The notes beneath the pieces are model-generated. The model ran no database searches. It was not told where the DNA came from and was given only the letters and a program-made list of their open reading frames with translations. This document shows, in pieces, positions 9,207 through 17,948 of a DNA stretch of 64,000 nt (position 1 is the first letter of the stretch; the number at the start of each line of letters is the position of its first letter). The DNA is taken from positions 1-64,000 of the forward strand of contig NZ_SUND01000005.1 of the NCBI RefSeq assembly GCF_005280205.1. Reading direction: 5' to 3'. The position numbers and the translations under genes were made by a program. This DNA is from Bacillus yapensis. GTDB lineage: Bacteria > Bacillota > Bacilli > Bacillales > Cytobacillaceae.

Positions 9207-10139
9207 ATGAGATCAGATAAGAAAATTAAAACTAGCAGAAAGTGGCTCCGTATTACTGGGATAATTGCTTTAGTACTCCTAATCGGGGTCGTAGTATATT
9301 TGTTTTCTATTTATAAATCACTAACCAACGCCGTTGACACCATGCACCAACCTATTTCACGAGAAATCTCAGAAAAACGGACAGATAAAGTAAACTTTGA
9401 AAAACAAGTTCCTTTCTCAGTTCTTTTATTAGGAGTGGACGAAAGAGAAGGTGATAAGGGCCGCTCTGATACGATTATTGTTCTAACAGTAAATCCGGAT
9501 CTAAAGTCAGTAAAAATGTTAAGTATTCCTCGTGATACTAGAACAGAGATTGTCGGTCGTGGAACCCAAGATAAAATTAATCACGCTTACGCATTTGGAA
9601 ATGAAGAAATGGCAATGGCTACTGTCGAAAATTTTTTGGATATTCCGATAGACTATTTCATTAAAGTGAACATGGAAAGTTTCCAGGATATAGTTAATGC
9701 CGTTGGCGGTATTACTGTGAATAATTCTAGGAGTTTCGTACAGGGTGGTCACCAATTTAATGAGGGTCAACTTAGTCTTAATGGACAAGAAGCTCTATCT
9801 TATGTAAGGATGCGCAAAGAGGATCCAAATGGTGATTTCGGACGCCAGGACAGACAACGCCAAGTAATTCAAGGGGTTATTAACAAGGGAGCAAATTTTA
9901 GCTCTTTAACTCGATTTGACGATATTTTTGGTGCATTAGGGAAGAATGTCCGAACCAATATGTCCTTTGATGAGATGATGGATATTCAAAAAAATTATAA
10001 AGATGCTCGTCACAATATTGAACAACTTCAGCTTAAAGGTAAAGGCGAGCTAATCAACGGTATTTACTATCAAATCGTCTTTGATGAAGAAAAACAACCT
10101 ATTGTATCAGAATTAAAAGAACATTTAGAGATAAAATGA
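9207..10139 (+). CDS. LytR-CpsA-Psr (LCP) family wall-polymer ligase
   Basis: 310 residues from an ATG at 9207 with GGAGGT 8 nt upstream; an in-frame TTG at 9183 overlaps no better site. Residues 12-38 are a single membrane anchor. The extracellular LCP domain (about 70-225) shows the phosphate- and lipid-binding residues of the family: GVDER, SDTIIV, IPRDTRTEI, DKINHAYA, and the arginine-rich YVRMRKEDPNGDFGRQDRQRQ. LCP enzymes transfer teichoic acid or other anionic polymers from undecaprenyl pyrophosphate to peptidoglycan. It stands alone, with a weak terminator after it, among wall-related genes. Which polymer it attaches cannot be told from sequence. Confidence 0.92.
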   Translation: MRSDKKIKTSRKWLRITGIIALVLLIGVVVYLFSIYKSLTNAVDTMHQPISREISEKRTDKVNFEKQVPFSVLLLGVDEREGDKGRSDTIIVLTVNPDLKSVKMLSIPRDTRTEIVGRGTQDKINHAYAFGNEEMAMATVENFLDIPIDYFIKVNMESFQDIVNAVGGITVNNSRSFVQGGHQFNEGQLSLNGQEALSYVRMRKEDPNGDFGRQDRQRQVIQGVINKGANFSSLTRFDDIFGALGKNVRTNMSFDEMMDIQKNYKDARHNIEQLQLKGKGELINGIYYQIVFDEEKQPIVSELKEHLEIK

Positions 10140-10175
10140 GCTATTGGAGTTTAAAATTTCACTAGCTTTTTTCTT
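10137..10175 (+). terminator. Weak intrinsic terminator after the LCP gene
   Basis: AGCTA and TAGCT pair around an AT-rich stretch and are followed by TTTTTTC. The stem is short and interrupted. Confidence 0.4.
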
Positions 10176-10381
10176 AGACTATAATCCAACAAACTATTCT
10201 GATGTTGTCCATTTCATTCATCAGGTCATACCCTCCAAATGGTAAGTATGTCTCGTTTCACCTTCATTTTTAATAGCTTCGAATATATTAATAATGTAAT
10301 CTTTTCCGTATTTGTAATCAAATCTACCATAAGTGGCTGCCAGTACTTTTAGAGTTTCTCGTATACTTTACTCTACTTTTT
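10176..10381. other. Intergenic stretch with a possible gene remnant
   Basis: On the minus strand a frame without a start codon is open between stops at 10368 and 10221. It reads SIRETLKVLAATYGRFDYKY followed by GKDYIINIFEAIKNEGE. This looks like protein but has no start or ribosome-binding site, so it may be the tail of a lost gene. I cannot assign a family. Confidence 0.25.
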
Positions 10382-10645
10382 CTATATATTCTTCTTATTT
10401 GCTTCTTTATAATAGGTTTCTTCCTCAAATCTCCTTGATAGATAGCCGTTACTTATTCCTGTATCATACCATTTATCCTTCGTTGCCCTTAAATTGAAAA
10501 AGTGGGAAACCTCAACAAAAATAGCAAGAAGTATAAAGTAAGAGAGAGAGAATCCTCCTTTTTTATCCATTAAAAAATAACCAAAATACCCAAAAACTAG
10601 CGCAAATGAAAAAGCTGATATTAAAAAATCGTTCATAACTGGCAT
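10382..10645 (-). CDS. Small membrane protein, unknown function
   Basis: 87 residues. Two hydrophobic segments (about 6-26 and 33-49) are followed by a charged tail rich in K, E and R. The upstream signal is modest (GATGAGG, 10 nt from the ATG at 10645; a second ATG lies at 10636). It lies 21 nt downstream of another small membrane-protein gene on the same strand, which suggests one transcript and possible co-translation. I do not recognise the family. The amino-acid composition and membrane topology look real, but no homology can be claimed. Confidence 0.5.
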   Translation of the reverse strand: MPVMNDFLISAFSFALVFGYFGYFLMDKKGGFSLSYFILLAIFVEVSHFFNLRATKDKWYDTGISNGYLSRRFEEETYYKEANKKNI

Positions 10646-10666
10646 TTTGAAACAGCCTCATCTTTA

Positions 10667-10780
10667 TTAAGTAAACATGAGTATTATCTGCAGTGTTTCT
10701 TTAAGTGAAATAGCAGCAAGATACAAAATAAGTGCCAAAAGAAAAATCAAACTAACAAAAATAGCAAGGCTTTTAGCCAT
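10667..10780 (-). CDS. 37-residue single-span membrane peptide
   Basis: An ATG at 10780 is preceded by a near-perfect TAGGAGGAAATT site, and the frame stays open for 37 codons to TAA at 10667. The peptide is MAKSLAIFVSLIFLLALILY followed by LAAISLKETLQIILMFT: one hydrophobic helix with a short amphipathic tail. The strength of the ribosome-binding site is the main argument that it is translated. It is the first gene of a likely two-gene unit with the 87-residue membrane protein downstream. Function is unknown; small toxins, transporter subunits and stress peptides all share this look. Confidence 0.55.
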   Translation of the reverse strand: MAKSLAIFVSLIFLLALILYLAAISLKETLQIILMFT

Positions 10781-11356
10781 AATTTCCTCCTAAGTTATGA
10801 CCTGTACAAAGAAAATTATCTAATTTAGTTGTAAAATTCCTCTAATAATTTTGTAATTTTTACATTAAACTTATCGTGTGAAAGGTTGGAATTACTGTCC
10901 TGCAAAATACAACAACTGATATTCTTAAGAATAGAGTAAAAATCGGTATTATACCTTTCAACAAAACCGATGTTCTAATGGGATATGATTATTTTGTAAT
11001 GACTTCAAAAAGGGTGTTGAGGAGAAGCAAGCTGAGATATTTATTACTTAGCCCTCTGATTCTGAGTCTCAGGAGGGTAGTACAAACAAACACCGAAAAG
11101 AAACATTTCATTGTAAAAATTGTTTCTTTTCTAGCAAATTTTTTTGAAAAAGAGGAATAATACAAGCTCCAGACTTTAATTTAAGAGTTTGGATTTTTCA
11201 AGAAGTTATACACTCTTACAAAAAGGGATAGGAATCCTCTATTAAAATGCACCTAGACCTTTTCTACTATTTTTCAACACTAATAAATCGGAATACAGAT
11301 TTCTGTGATAAAATAATTGAAGAATACTAGAAATATTTAGTAGAGGAGGTCAAATT
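10781..11356. other. Long intergenic region, no clear gene
   Basis: No well-supported gene is seen. On the plus strand a frame is open from about 10884 to 11160, with its first ATG at 10978. It has no ribosome-binding site, and another frame over 11010-11150 reads equally plausibly. A hairpin at 11043-11068 (CCTCTGA / TCAGGAGG) has no T-run. The end of the region must carry the promoter of the LysM/NlpC gene. Confidence 0.4.
11166..11201 (+). terminator. Candidate intrinsic terminator
   Basis: TCCAGACT and AGTTTGGA form an 8-bp stem (one G-U pair) followed by TTTTTC on the plus strand. No confident gene ends just upstream, so it may end an unrecognised short transcript. Confidence 0.45.
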
Positions 11357-12424
11357 ATGAAGAAAAAGGTCGCTATTCTTTCAACAGTTGCATTACTTTC
11401 TACTTCATTCGCTACTTCAGCATTTGCCAGTACATATAAAGTCGAAAAGGGAGATACTTTATTACATATTGCAAAAAAGTATCAAACTAGCGTTACAGAA
11501 CTTAAAAATTTGAATGACCTAAGTTCGGACTTGATTTTTGTGAATCAAGTATTAAAAGTTTTCAATGATACAGACCTTGTAAAAACATCACCTCAGACAA
11601 CTCCAGTAAATAATCCTGTAGTTAATGTCTCAAGCTATACGGTGGTAAAAGGTGACACTCTTAGTAAAATTGCCAAGCAACATAATATCTCTTTGAAAAA
11701 TTTAATGGAGTGGAATAATCTCGATCACCATATTATTTATCCAGGTCAAAATCTTAACGTTTCAAATATTCAATCTCCTACACCTACACAACCTGTAACA
11801 AAGCCTGAAAAAAACAAACAAACGGAAAATGTCTCACAAACATCTACTTTGATCTACGTAGTACAAAAAGGAGACACACTTAGCCATATTAGTAAGAGAT
11901 ACGGTACAAGCGTTAAGCAATTAAAGGAACTAAATAATCTGAGTTCTGATTTGATTTTTATTGGACAATCTTTAAAGGCTACTACTACGAACACTACTAT
12001 CAAAGAGGAAACAAAAGTAGTGCCAAAAGAGGAAGTAACGAATACTACGCCTACATCAGTCATAAATCAGAGTTTGGTAGACGCATCTAAAAAGCTATTA
12101 GGCATTCCTTACTTATGGGCGGGTAGCACTGTAAAAGGCTTTGACTGTAGTGGATTTATTTATTATGTCTACAATCAAGTTGGTACAAAAATCAGCCGCC
12201 TTTCGACAGATGGCTATTATAGCCGCTCTTATTATGTAGATGATCCACAAGTCGGAGACCTCGTATTTTTTGAAAATACTTATAGACAAGGAATCTCTCA
12301 TATGGGAATCTATCTAGGAAACAATCAATTTATGCATGCTAGTTCTTCAAAAGGTGTTACAATTTCTAGCTTAAATGAGGCTTATTATAAGGAAAGATTT
12401 GATGGGTTTAAGAGATTTTATTAA
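11357..12424 (+). CDS. LysM-NlpC/P60 cell-wall DL-endopeptidase
   Basis: 355 residues, with AGAGGAGGTC 6 nt before the ATG. A signal peptide (1-24, ending AFA) is followed by three LysM peptidoglycan-binding modules at about 26-69, 93-135 and 165-207. Each has the Y-x-V-x-K-G-D-T-L motif, and they are joined by Thr/Pro-rich linkers. The C-terminal NlpC/P60 domain (about 240-355) carries the catalytic triad C264 in DCSGF, H315 in SHMGIYLG and H327 in HASS. This is the architecture of B. subtilis LytE, LytF and CwlS, which cut D-Glu-mDAP peptide bonds in stem peptides during cell separation or growth. The assignment to one of these paralogues is not possible here. It is a single-gene unit with its own terminator. 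Confidence 0.92.
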   Translation: MKKKVAILSTVALLSTSFATSAFASTYKVEKGDTLLHIAKKYQTSVTELKNLNDLSSDLIFVNQVLKVFNDTDLVKTSPQTTPVNNPVVNVSSYTVVKGDTLSKIAKQHNISLKNLMEWNNLDHHIIYPGQNLNVSNIQSPTPTQPVTKPEKNKQTENVSQTSTLIYVVQKGDTLSHISKRYGTSVKQLKELNNLSSDLIFIGQSLKATTTNTTIKEETKVVPKEEVTNTTPTSVINQSLVDASKKLLGIPYLWAGSTVKGFDCSGFIYYVYNQVGTKISRLSTDGYYSRSYYVDDPQVGDLVFFENTYRQGISHMGIYLGNNQFMHASSSKGVTISSLNEAYYKERFDGFKRFY

Positions 12425-12425
12425 G

Positions 12426-12451
12426 AGGCGCCAGTTGGTGCCTTTTTTCTT
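12426..12451 (+). terminator. Intrinsic terminator
   Basis: GGCGCC-AGTT-GGTGCC followed by TTTTTTC, directly after the NlpC/P60 stop codon. Confidence 0.8.
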
Positions 12452-12499
12452 TTATAAAAAACGAGTCCTCCAGACATCAGAGAACTCGCCTTACCTTCA

Positions 12500-14491
12500 T
12501 TAATTTTCTAAAATCGCCTTTACCTTCTGTACAGCCTCTTTCGATCCACCGCTGTTTTCAACACCCTCTACCATTAAAGCTATTAACAGTTCAGGATTTT
12601 CAGTATTGTAAGCCACAAACCAACCATTTTCTTTCCCTTTTTCTCCTTGAGACTCCTTTAACTCTGCTGTACCAGTTTTTCCTGCCATCGGATATCCTTC
12701 GATTCTTCCAGAATAGGCAGTTCCTTCTGGATCTTGCACAACCTTTGTCAGGGCGGCATTTAATTTTTCAATCTGTTCTACCGCTACGATATTCTCTTTC
12801 CAAATCTGACCCTTCTTTTCTTCTTCAAACAGCACTGGTTTAATCAAATTCCCTTGATTTATTAGTGGGGTATAAGCACTTGCCAGATGAATCACGCTCA
12901 TCTCTACCTGTCCTTGACCATACCCTGAGTCAGCGAGCGTGACTTCTTTGTCCATTCTACCCGCATTCGAAGTTTCAATTGGGTACGAATATGGAAATTC
13001 CTCATCGAAGCCAAACTTCTTTAACCCTTCGATGAAATTCTCTTTGCCGATTTTTAATGCAGCTTGTGCAAAGTAGATGTTATCCGAATATAAAAGTGCG
13101 TTCTCTAAATTAACTGGACCTATTGGATCTTTGACCCGAGTTACCTGATAACTCCCCCAAGATGAATCCTTTTGCCACTTTAATCCCTCTACTGTCATCG
13201 TTTCATCCCAGTCAATTGCACCACTTTCTAAGCCTATCGATGCTGTGATTGGCTTCATAACAGAACCTGGTGCATAAGTCGATTTAAATCGATTAAGCAG
13301 CGGATTTCTTTCGTCTTCTTCTAACTGCTTCCACTGAGCATCAGTCGCACCTAATACCAAAATATTCGGATTGAAACTAGGGCTGCTAACAAGTGCTAAT
13401 GTCTCACCTGTAAGAGGATGGAGTGCCGCAGCCATTCCCGGTTCCCCTTTAAATTCAGCATAGGTTGTAGCTTGTAATGTTCCATCAATGGTTATCTGAA
13501 CATTTTCTCCGTCCTTGACCTCTTTTGTCGCAAGAATCTCTTCAGATCCATCTTCTTTCTTTATGTAGATAGTGACACCATTTTCCCCCTTTAAGCGTTT
13601 TTCTAATATCTGCTCTAATCCCCTTTTTCCAATAACATCTGTACTGCTATATCCTGGATTCTTTTCTAACTCCTCCGCTGTTATCGGACCCACATAGCCA
13701 ATTAAGTGCCCCGTTGATTCTCCAAACGGATACACTCTTGCTTCAGCATTTTGCTTCAATACGGACGGAATAGCAAAAAGCTTTTCCAAAAGCTCCGTTT
13801 CATCTGGCGAAACCTTTTTAATTGGAACAAAATAATCTGGTTTCACCCAAGAAGCATTAAGGGCATTCTCAATTTGTTCTTGGCTTATTCCTAACAGCTC
13901 AGATACCTGTCCGATAACTTCTGCTTCCTGACCTTCCATATTTTTAGGTACAATTCCTATTTCAAAGACTGTTCCTGTTGTTGCCAGGGTCCCACCATTT
14001 CGATCGAGGATGTCTCCCCTTTTTGCAGACTCAGTTTTTATGCCGATTTTGTCTCCGTCCTGTAACTGCGAAAAAATAAAGGTTGTGTCCCAGTTCACGT
14101 ACCAGTTCGTATCATCATCACGTACTTCCTTTGTAAGAGTTGCTTTATTCTCGAATGAAATTTTCCCAGCTAGACTATCCAACTCTACTTTGAACGGAAA
14201 GCTAATTTTTTCTTCTTTTGTATCCGTTTCTTCTTCAGGTGGTGTAAATTGAACTTGCAAATTAGCAATCTCCAAATCTCCATATATCTTAGAATAGCGT
14301 TCATTGAAATCCTCTTTTGAAATCTTCTCTTTCGTTTCCGCTGATAAAAGCGCATACATTTTGTCGAAATGTTGTTCATTCCAAAGCTTTATATACTCTG
14401 AAAATCGCTCCTCCGGTTTCGACTCCTTATTACATCCAGCAATGACGATCGAAAGAAAAAGAACCAAAGCTGCTATTAAAACTTTTTTCAT
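12500..14491 (-). CDS. pbpC: Penicillin-binding protein 3-like lipoprotein transpeptidase
   Basis: 663 residues, with GGGAGG before the ATG. Residues 1-20 are a lipoprotein signal with lipobox IAGC (C20). Residues about 25-140 match the NTF2-like MecA-N domain, about 150-310 the PBP dimerisation domain, and about 345-660 the transpeptidase. Active-site motifs are S410-V-M-K413, S469-D-N471 and K605-T-G607. This is the layout of B. subtilis PbpC (PBP3) and of staphylococcal PBP2a. It cross-links peptidoglycan outside the membrane and is bound by beta-lactams. In PBP2a-type proteins this subclass reacts slowly with the drugs; whether this one does is not visible. It is monocistronic, and a dead relative lies at 8677-8990. 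Confidence 0.9.
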   Translation of the reverse strand: MKKVLIAALVLFLSIVIAGCNKESKPEERFSEYIKLWNEQHFDKMYALLSAETKEKISKEDFNERYSKIYGDLEIANLQVQFTPPEEETDTKEEKISFPFKVELDSLAGKISFENKATLTKEVRDDDTNWYVNWDTTFIFSQLQDGDKIGIKTESAKRGDILDRNGGTLATTGTVFEIGIVPKNMEGQEAEVIGQVSELLGISQEQIENALNASWVKPDYFVPIKKVSPDETELLEKLFAIPSVLKQNAEARVYPFGESTGHLIGYVGPITAEELEKNPGYSSTDVIGKRGLEQILEKRLKGENGVTIYIKKEDGSEEILATKEVKDGENVQITIDGTLQATTYAEFKGEPGMAAALHPLTGETLALVSSPSFNPNILVLGATDAQWKQLEEDERNPLLNRFKSTYAPGSVMKPITASIGLESGAIDWDETMTVEGLKWQKDSSWGSYQVTRVKDPIGPVNLENALLYSDNIYFAQAALKIGKENFIEGLKKFGFDEEFPYSYPIETSNAGRMDKEVTLADSGYGQGQVEMSVIHLASAYTPLINQGNLIKPVLFEEEKKGQIWKENIVAVEQIEKLNAALTKVVQDPEGTAYSGRIEGYPMAGKTGTAELKESQGEKGKENGWFVAYNTENPELLIALMVEGVENSGGSKEAVQKVKAILEN

Positions 14492-14876
14492 ATATTTTCC
14501 AACCTCCCTATGGATTAGTTTAGCATGAATATTTTTCTAAAAAAAGAAATTAATATTAGTAGAATACTAAAAAGCACCCTACGGGAGATAGGTGCACTTA
14601 TTAAAGCAGTATTAGTTAACCCTATTGATTTGATACCAGCACTGACTTTCATTTAAATATCTTTCCATCTGTATGCACTTGCCAACCCTTCTGTAAATGT
14701 CACGACGTTGAGCATCAAACTTCCGTTTCTTTTATTCCGACAGGGGGACACGCCCATTATTTTCCAAATTAACCAAGTTCAAGATTCCATTTGAATTCGA
14801 TGCGAAATGGATGTATTCATCCGTTTTCAATTTCGAGGTTAATAAAAGACGACTCTATTTACATCGGCTCTTTCTT
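14492..14876. other. Intergenic region with a possible gene remnant
   Basis: Besides the terminator at 14568-14598, the minus strand between about 14850 and 14612 is open apart from one TAA. It reads LKTDEYIHFASNSNGILNLV and, after the stop, KFDAQRRDIYRRVGKCIQME to a stop at 14612. It may be a decayed gene fragment. No start, ribosome site or family is recognisable. Confidence 0.3.
14568..14598 (-). terminator. Intrinsic terminator
   Basis: On the minus strand GTGCACCTA and TAGGGTGC pair (one bulge) and are followed by TTTTTAG. It ends whatever transcript comes from the 14877-17450 gene group. Confidence 0.6.
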
Positions 14877-15425
14877 TCATTCTATTTGCTTTTCCCCTCT
14901 AAACTTAGTAATTTGGAAGGTCTCATCATAATCATAACCGTGTAAAATAATATCTAAATCATGAAAATAACGATGTAGCTTTCTCATTGCTTCCCGGTCA
15001 TCGGACTTCACGACCGTTTCCGCTAAACCTTGAATGGTTGTAAAATCAGCCTTCAGTTCCTCATTTTTTACTTCTTTAATATGAGTAATAGTTTCGATAA
15101 TAGACTCAGCCTTCTTTTTTTGTTCTTCGTAATCTGCTGTGTCGATTCTGCCCCATGTTAATGTTTCATCATAGAAAGAGTGAACTTCACTTATGAAATC
15201 ATGTCCTTTTTCTCCATTGTCTAATACAAGGATCTCTTCAGAAACAGGCGTGTTGATAACCTCTTTTGAAAATTCTTCTTTCTGTTGTGTTGCAGAAGAG
15301 CCTGTATTCGCTGCAACTGCGTCTGTTTGATTTGAAATTTGAAGGATGCTCCAACCTAGCAACACGCTACCACCAAAGAGAATGAGTATCCCCGGTATAA
15401 TCAGTAACCACTTCTTCCAACCCAT
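14877..15425 (-). CDS. Membrane-anchored extracellular protein, unknown function
   Basis: 182 residues from the ATG at 15425, which has AAAGGGGGA 7 nt upstream; a longer in-frame start at 15521 lacks such a site. Residues 5-28 are a membrane anchor (WLLIIPGILILFGGSVLLGW). The rest is hydrophilic and mostly helical, with many Glu, Lys and Asp. It follows the HlyD-type adaptor gene on the same strand after a 112-nt gap with a hairpin, so it may or may not share its transcript. I do not recognise the family. Location outside the membrane is inferred from the anchor and context. Confidence 0.65.
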   Translation of the reverse strand: MGWKKWLLIIPGILILFGGSVLLGWSILQISNQTDAVAANTGSSATQQKEEFSKEVINTPVSEEILVLDNGEKGHDFISEVHSFYDETLTWGRIDTADYEEQKKKAESIIETITHIKEVKNEELKADFTTIQGLAETVVKSDDREAMRKLHRYFHDLDIILHGYDYDETFQITKFRGEKQIE

Positions 15426-15509
15426 CTTGTATCCCCCTTTGAACACCAACATTGTAACAGAGTATATCAGTAGAAAATTGTAGAAAAATGGAAATGAAAT
15501 TTCAAAAGT

Positions 15510-15537
15510 AAACCGTGTCATTTAAGCGACACGGTTA
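15510..15537 (-). terminator. Hairpin after the adaptor gene (weak terminator or attenuator)
   Basis: AACCGTGTC and GACACGGTT form a perfect 9-bp stem immediately after the adaptor stop codon. The downstream tract (TACTTTTG) is only partly U-rich, so readthrough into the next gene is likely. Confidence 0.55.
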
Positions 15538-16773
15538 TCATCTCGTTAGGAAACCTCTTCCTAAATAGCGGAAGATTTCTTTTTTGCCCATATCTTTAAA
15601 GTCCTTTTTCTTCATTTTCGCAATATCGATCGGTGTAAAGAACGCTGTTTTGTTTTTAAGATTACCTGGTTCATAGACAACTAGCTCATCTAGTTCAGCT
15701 TTGCTTGTGATTTCGTGGATTCCATTAATTTCGATGCCGGTTTTGGCTTTGCGCTTTTCAATGGTTCCGTCATCTTTTAGAACATAGATATTACCGACAT
15801 GGATCGTCTCATCAGGTAAAGTAAGTGCATCCTCAACTTCTAATGTAGTAATTTTGAGATTCACATGGGTGCCGGAGAGAATCGGGGTTTCTTCGGCTAC
15901 TTCAGACTGCTCATCTGAATCTACCTCTCCTGATTCAACTTCCTCTTCCCCCATTTCCACCACAAATTGATACTCACTTTTCGTACCAACCTGCGGTTCT
16001 TGCTCCGGATTGACCCCAATTTTTGCAATCGTTCCTTCCATTTTTCCAAATGAACCATAAACGACTGCCGACATGCCTTCTTTAATTTCCAGCATGTCAT
16101 CTTCATCAAGTAAACCAACTACTTGCTGGTCATTGGACGTTATCGTGACAACTGGGTTTTGTAGATCATGAGAAATACTTTTTACAACACCTGCAATTGG
16201 GCTATCTACCGTTAGGCTACTTAGACCGTCATCTGAAATTGAAACCAAATCCTCATATTTGTCGATTTCCGCTTCTATTCGACTTAATTGCAGCTCTTTT
16301 TCGTAGATTTCTGCATCAATCGAAGCGATCATAGCCTCATTTGAAGGGCTTTCTTCATCCTCGCTTGTCGCTAAGTCAAGGACAATGTCCTCCAAATTAT
16401 CAATGTTATCTTCGAGGGCATCTTCCTCGCTTTCCAGCCTCGTGATTTCCGCTTCTAATTGGTCGATCGTTTCTTCCAAATTTTTTGGTGAATATTCGAA
16501 AAGGGCTGTACCAATTTGTACTTCGTCCCCTTCCTTCACGAGGAATTGCTCGAAATCTCCTGCTCCATTTTGAAAATAGACGAACTCTTCCTCAATTGGG
16601 GCGACAACGCCAGGCTTCTCCTTTGATAAAATGAGATTCTGCTCTTTGATCTTGCGCCACTCATCTATGTATGCTGCCCGCGCGATTTCACTGTCCTTTT
16701 TAGAAATGAGATAAAAATTCACAGCAACAAAGAGTACAATTACTGTAACAACCGTCCATTTTTTCCAGTTCAC
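15538..16773 (-). CDS. HlyD/YknX-like membrane fusion (periplasmic adaptor) protein
   Basis: 411 residues. A single membrane anchor lies at about 5-23, followed by a lipoyl/barrel-sandwich half (VKEGDEVQIGTALFEY). Next is a long acidic coiled coil (about 95-180, repeated LE-x-E-I-x-x-LE patterns), the second lipoyl half (VDSPIAGVVKSI) and beta-barrel domains. Such adaptors link a membrane transporter to the extracellular side. In B. subtilis the YknW (Yip1) and YknX (adaptor) pair works with the ABC transporter YknYZ against the SDP toxin. Here a Yip1 gene lies 14 nt upstream, but no ABC genes follow. The coiled coil and the linker at about 275-300 are unusually acidic. Confidence 0.8.
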   Translation of the reverse strand: MNWKKWTVVTVIVLFVAVNFYLISKKDSEIARAAYIDEWRKIKEQNLILSKEKPGVVAPIEEEFVYFQNGAGDFEQFLVKEGDEVQIGTALFEYSPKNLEETIDQLEAEITRLESEEDALEDNIDNLEDIVLDLATSEDEESPSNEAMIASIDAEIYEKELQLSRIEAEIDKYEDLVSISDDGLSSLTVDSPIAGVVKSISHDLQNPVVTITSNDQQVVGLLDEDDMLEIKEGMSAVVYGSFGKMEGTIAKIGVNPEQEPQVGTKSEYQFVVEMGEEEVESGEVDSDEQSEVAEETPILSGTHVNLKITTLEVEDALTLPDETIHVGNIYVLKDDGTIEKRKAKTGIEINGIHEITSKAELDELVVYEPGNLKNKTAFFTPIDIAKMKKKDFKDMGKKEIFRYLGRGFLTR

Positions 16774-16787
16774 ACTTGCTGCCCCCT

Positions 16788-17450
16788 TTAGAAAAGAACC
16801 TCAAATTTAATGAATGAAAATAGTGCTGTAAAAATCCAAATGAGTAGATTGATAGATAGGATTAGTAATAGTAAAATTCTTTTACTTTTTTCTGTGACAA
16901 CTTTTAAATAAGTGAATTGGATGAGGATCGCCAAAATCGAAAACAGAGAGATTTCCCCAAATAAATTTTGTATTAGCTCGTGTTCGGATAGATGTTGGCC
17001 GATTACCCCTAGAGAAAATGGAGAGGAAGCGTAGTCCAATCCAAGGAATAACTGCATGGGTATCGCAATTATTTTTTCAAAAAGAAAGATGGTGACGACA
17101 TACAACTGAATTACGACTAATTTTCGATATTCGACATCTGTGAAAATCCAAAAAATAAGCGCTGGTAAAAAAATCAGGATGGCGGTGACGAGCACGTATT
17201 GGAGTACCTGCCCTAACGCGAATAATCCTTTGAGTGATTCGAATTCTGATGTGCTAGATTGATAGATTAGCTTGGACATTTGTTCATTGCCGATACCAAA
17301 ATAAGCCGAGATACTTGAGAGTATGAGGGCAATGACAAGCAGGATGGTGGTTCGTTTCCAAATGCCATTATAGCTTTCTGCTTTGCGTAGTTGATGTGCG
17401 GTTACATAAGGAGTGGTGAGGCCTTTCCATAGTCGAATCTGAAAGAACAT
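16788..17450 (-). CDS. Yip1-domain (YknW-like) membrane protein
   Basis: 220 residues with GGAGG 8 nt before the ATG. A short cytoplasmic start (residues 1-30) contains the W-K-G-L-x-x-P motif common at the head of bacterial Yip1 proteins. Five hydrophobic segments follow (about 32-50, 75-98, 105-130, 150-180 and 190-215). B. subtilis YknW, the closest functional model, assembles the YknXYZ transporter. The 14-nt spacing to the adaptor gene indicates an operon. Function here is inferred by that analogy only. Confidence 0.75.
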   Translation of the reverse strand: MFFQIRLWKGLTTPYVTAHQLRKAESYNGIWKRTTILLVIALILSSISAYFGIGNEQMSKLIYQSSTSEFESLKGLFALGQVLQYVLVTAILIFLPALIFWIFTDVEYRKLVVIQLYVVTIFLFEKIIAIPMQLFLGLDYASSPFSLGVIGQHLSEHELIQNLFGEISLFSILAILIQFTYLKVVTEKSKRILLLLILSINLLIWIFTALFSFIKFEVLF

Positions 17451-17667
17451 GTAGAAACCTCCAACGATTTGTCATAATCTGTTATTTTCATTTTACAACA
17501 ATTTTTGGAAGTAGGCACGTATTAGTCAGAATATTGTTGAAAGTGGTGAAATGGTACTAGGTGATGAGGGACGAGAGGAAGGGTGAGGGGGCTTTGTGAT
17601 ATGCACATTGATTCTCGGGATATGAGCGTTCACCTTGTAATGATGTGCGATTACTTCTAGAAGGCCT

Positions 17668-17823
17668 TCATGGGGACTACTTTTGTTGGGGTTCTCTAAA
17701 GGATGGATTCATGAGCCTTTCATGTGGACTACTTTTGTTGGGGTTCAGCAAAAGATGGTTTCATGAGCCTTTCATGCGGACTACTTTTGTTGAGTTTCAA
17801 TAAAAGATGGCTTCAATGAATAG
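17668..17823. repeat. 52-bp tandem repeat, three copies
   Basis: Units begin at 17668, 17720 and 17772. Each starts TTCATGNGGACTACTTTTGT, continues with TTGGGGTTC and AAAGATGG-like segments, and ends in TTCATGAGCCTT. Copies 1 and 2 differ at a few positions; copy 3 is more diverged at its end. There is no ribosome-binding site, and the length is not a multiple of 3, so it is not coding. Confidence 0.85.
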
Positions 17824-17918
17824 GCCATCTTCATGAGTTCAGTCCGCAATACACTATCCAAAATCCTAGTTCATTCCGTTCTTCTCACAATTTTCCTCCA
17901 AATAGGCGGGAAAATCAG

Positions 17919-17948
17919 AAAAACCGCCTAGATAATCTCTAGACGGCT
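17919..17948 (-). terminator. Intrinsic terminator of the yhgE-like gene
   Basis: On the minus strand GCCGTCTAGA and TCTAGGCGGT pair around a 5-nt loop and are followed by TTTTTC. Confidence 0.8.

Noticed and set aside
10978-11160. 60-codon plus-strand open frame followed by a terminator-like hairpin
   Set aside because: No ribosome-binding site at the ATG, no recognisable family, and another frame of the same strand looks equally protein-like. Left as unassigned.
17668-17823. Possible CRISPR array
   Set aside because: The repeats are contiguous 52-bp copies without unique spacers, and no cas genes are nearby.
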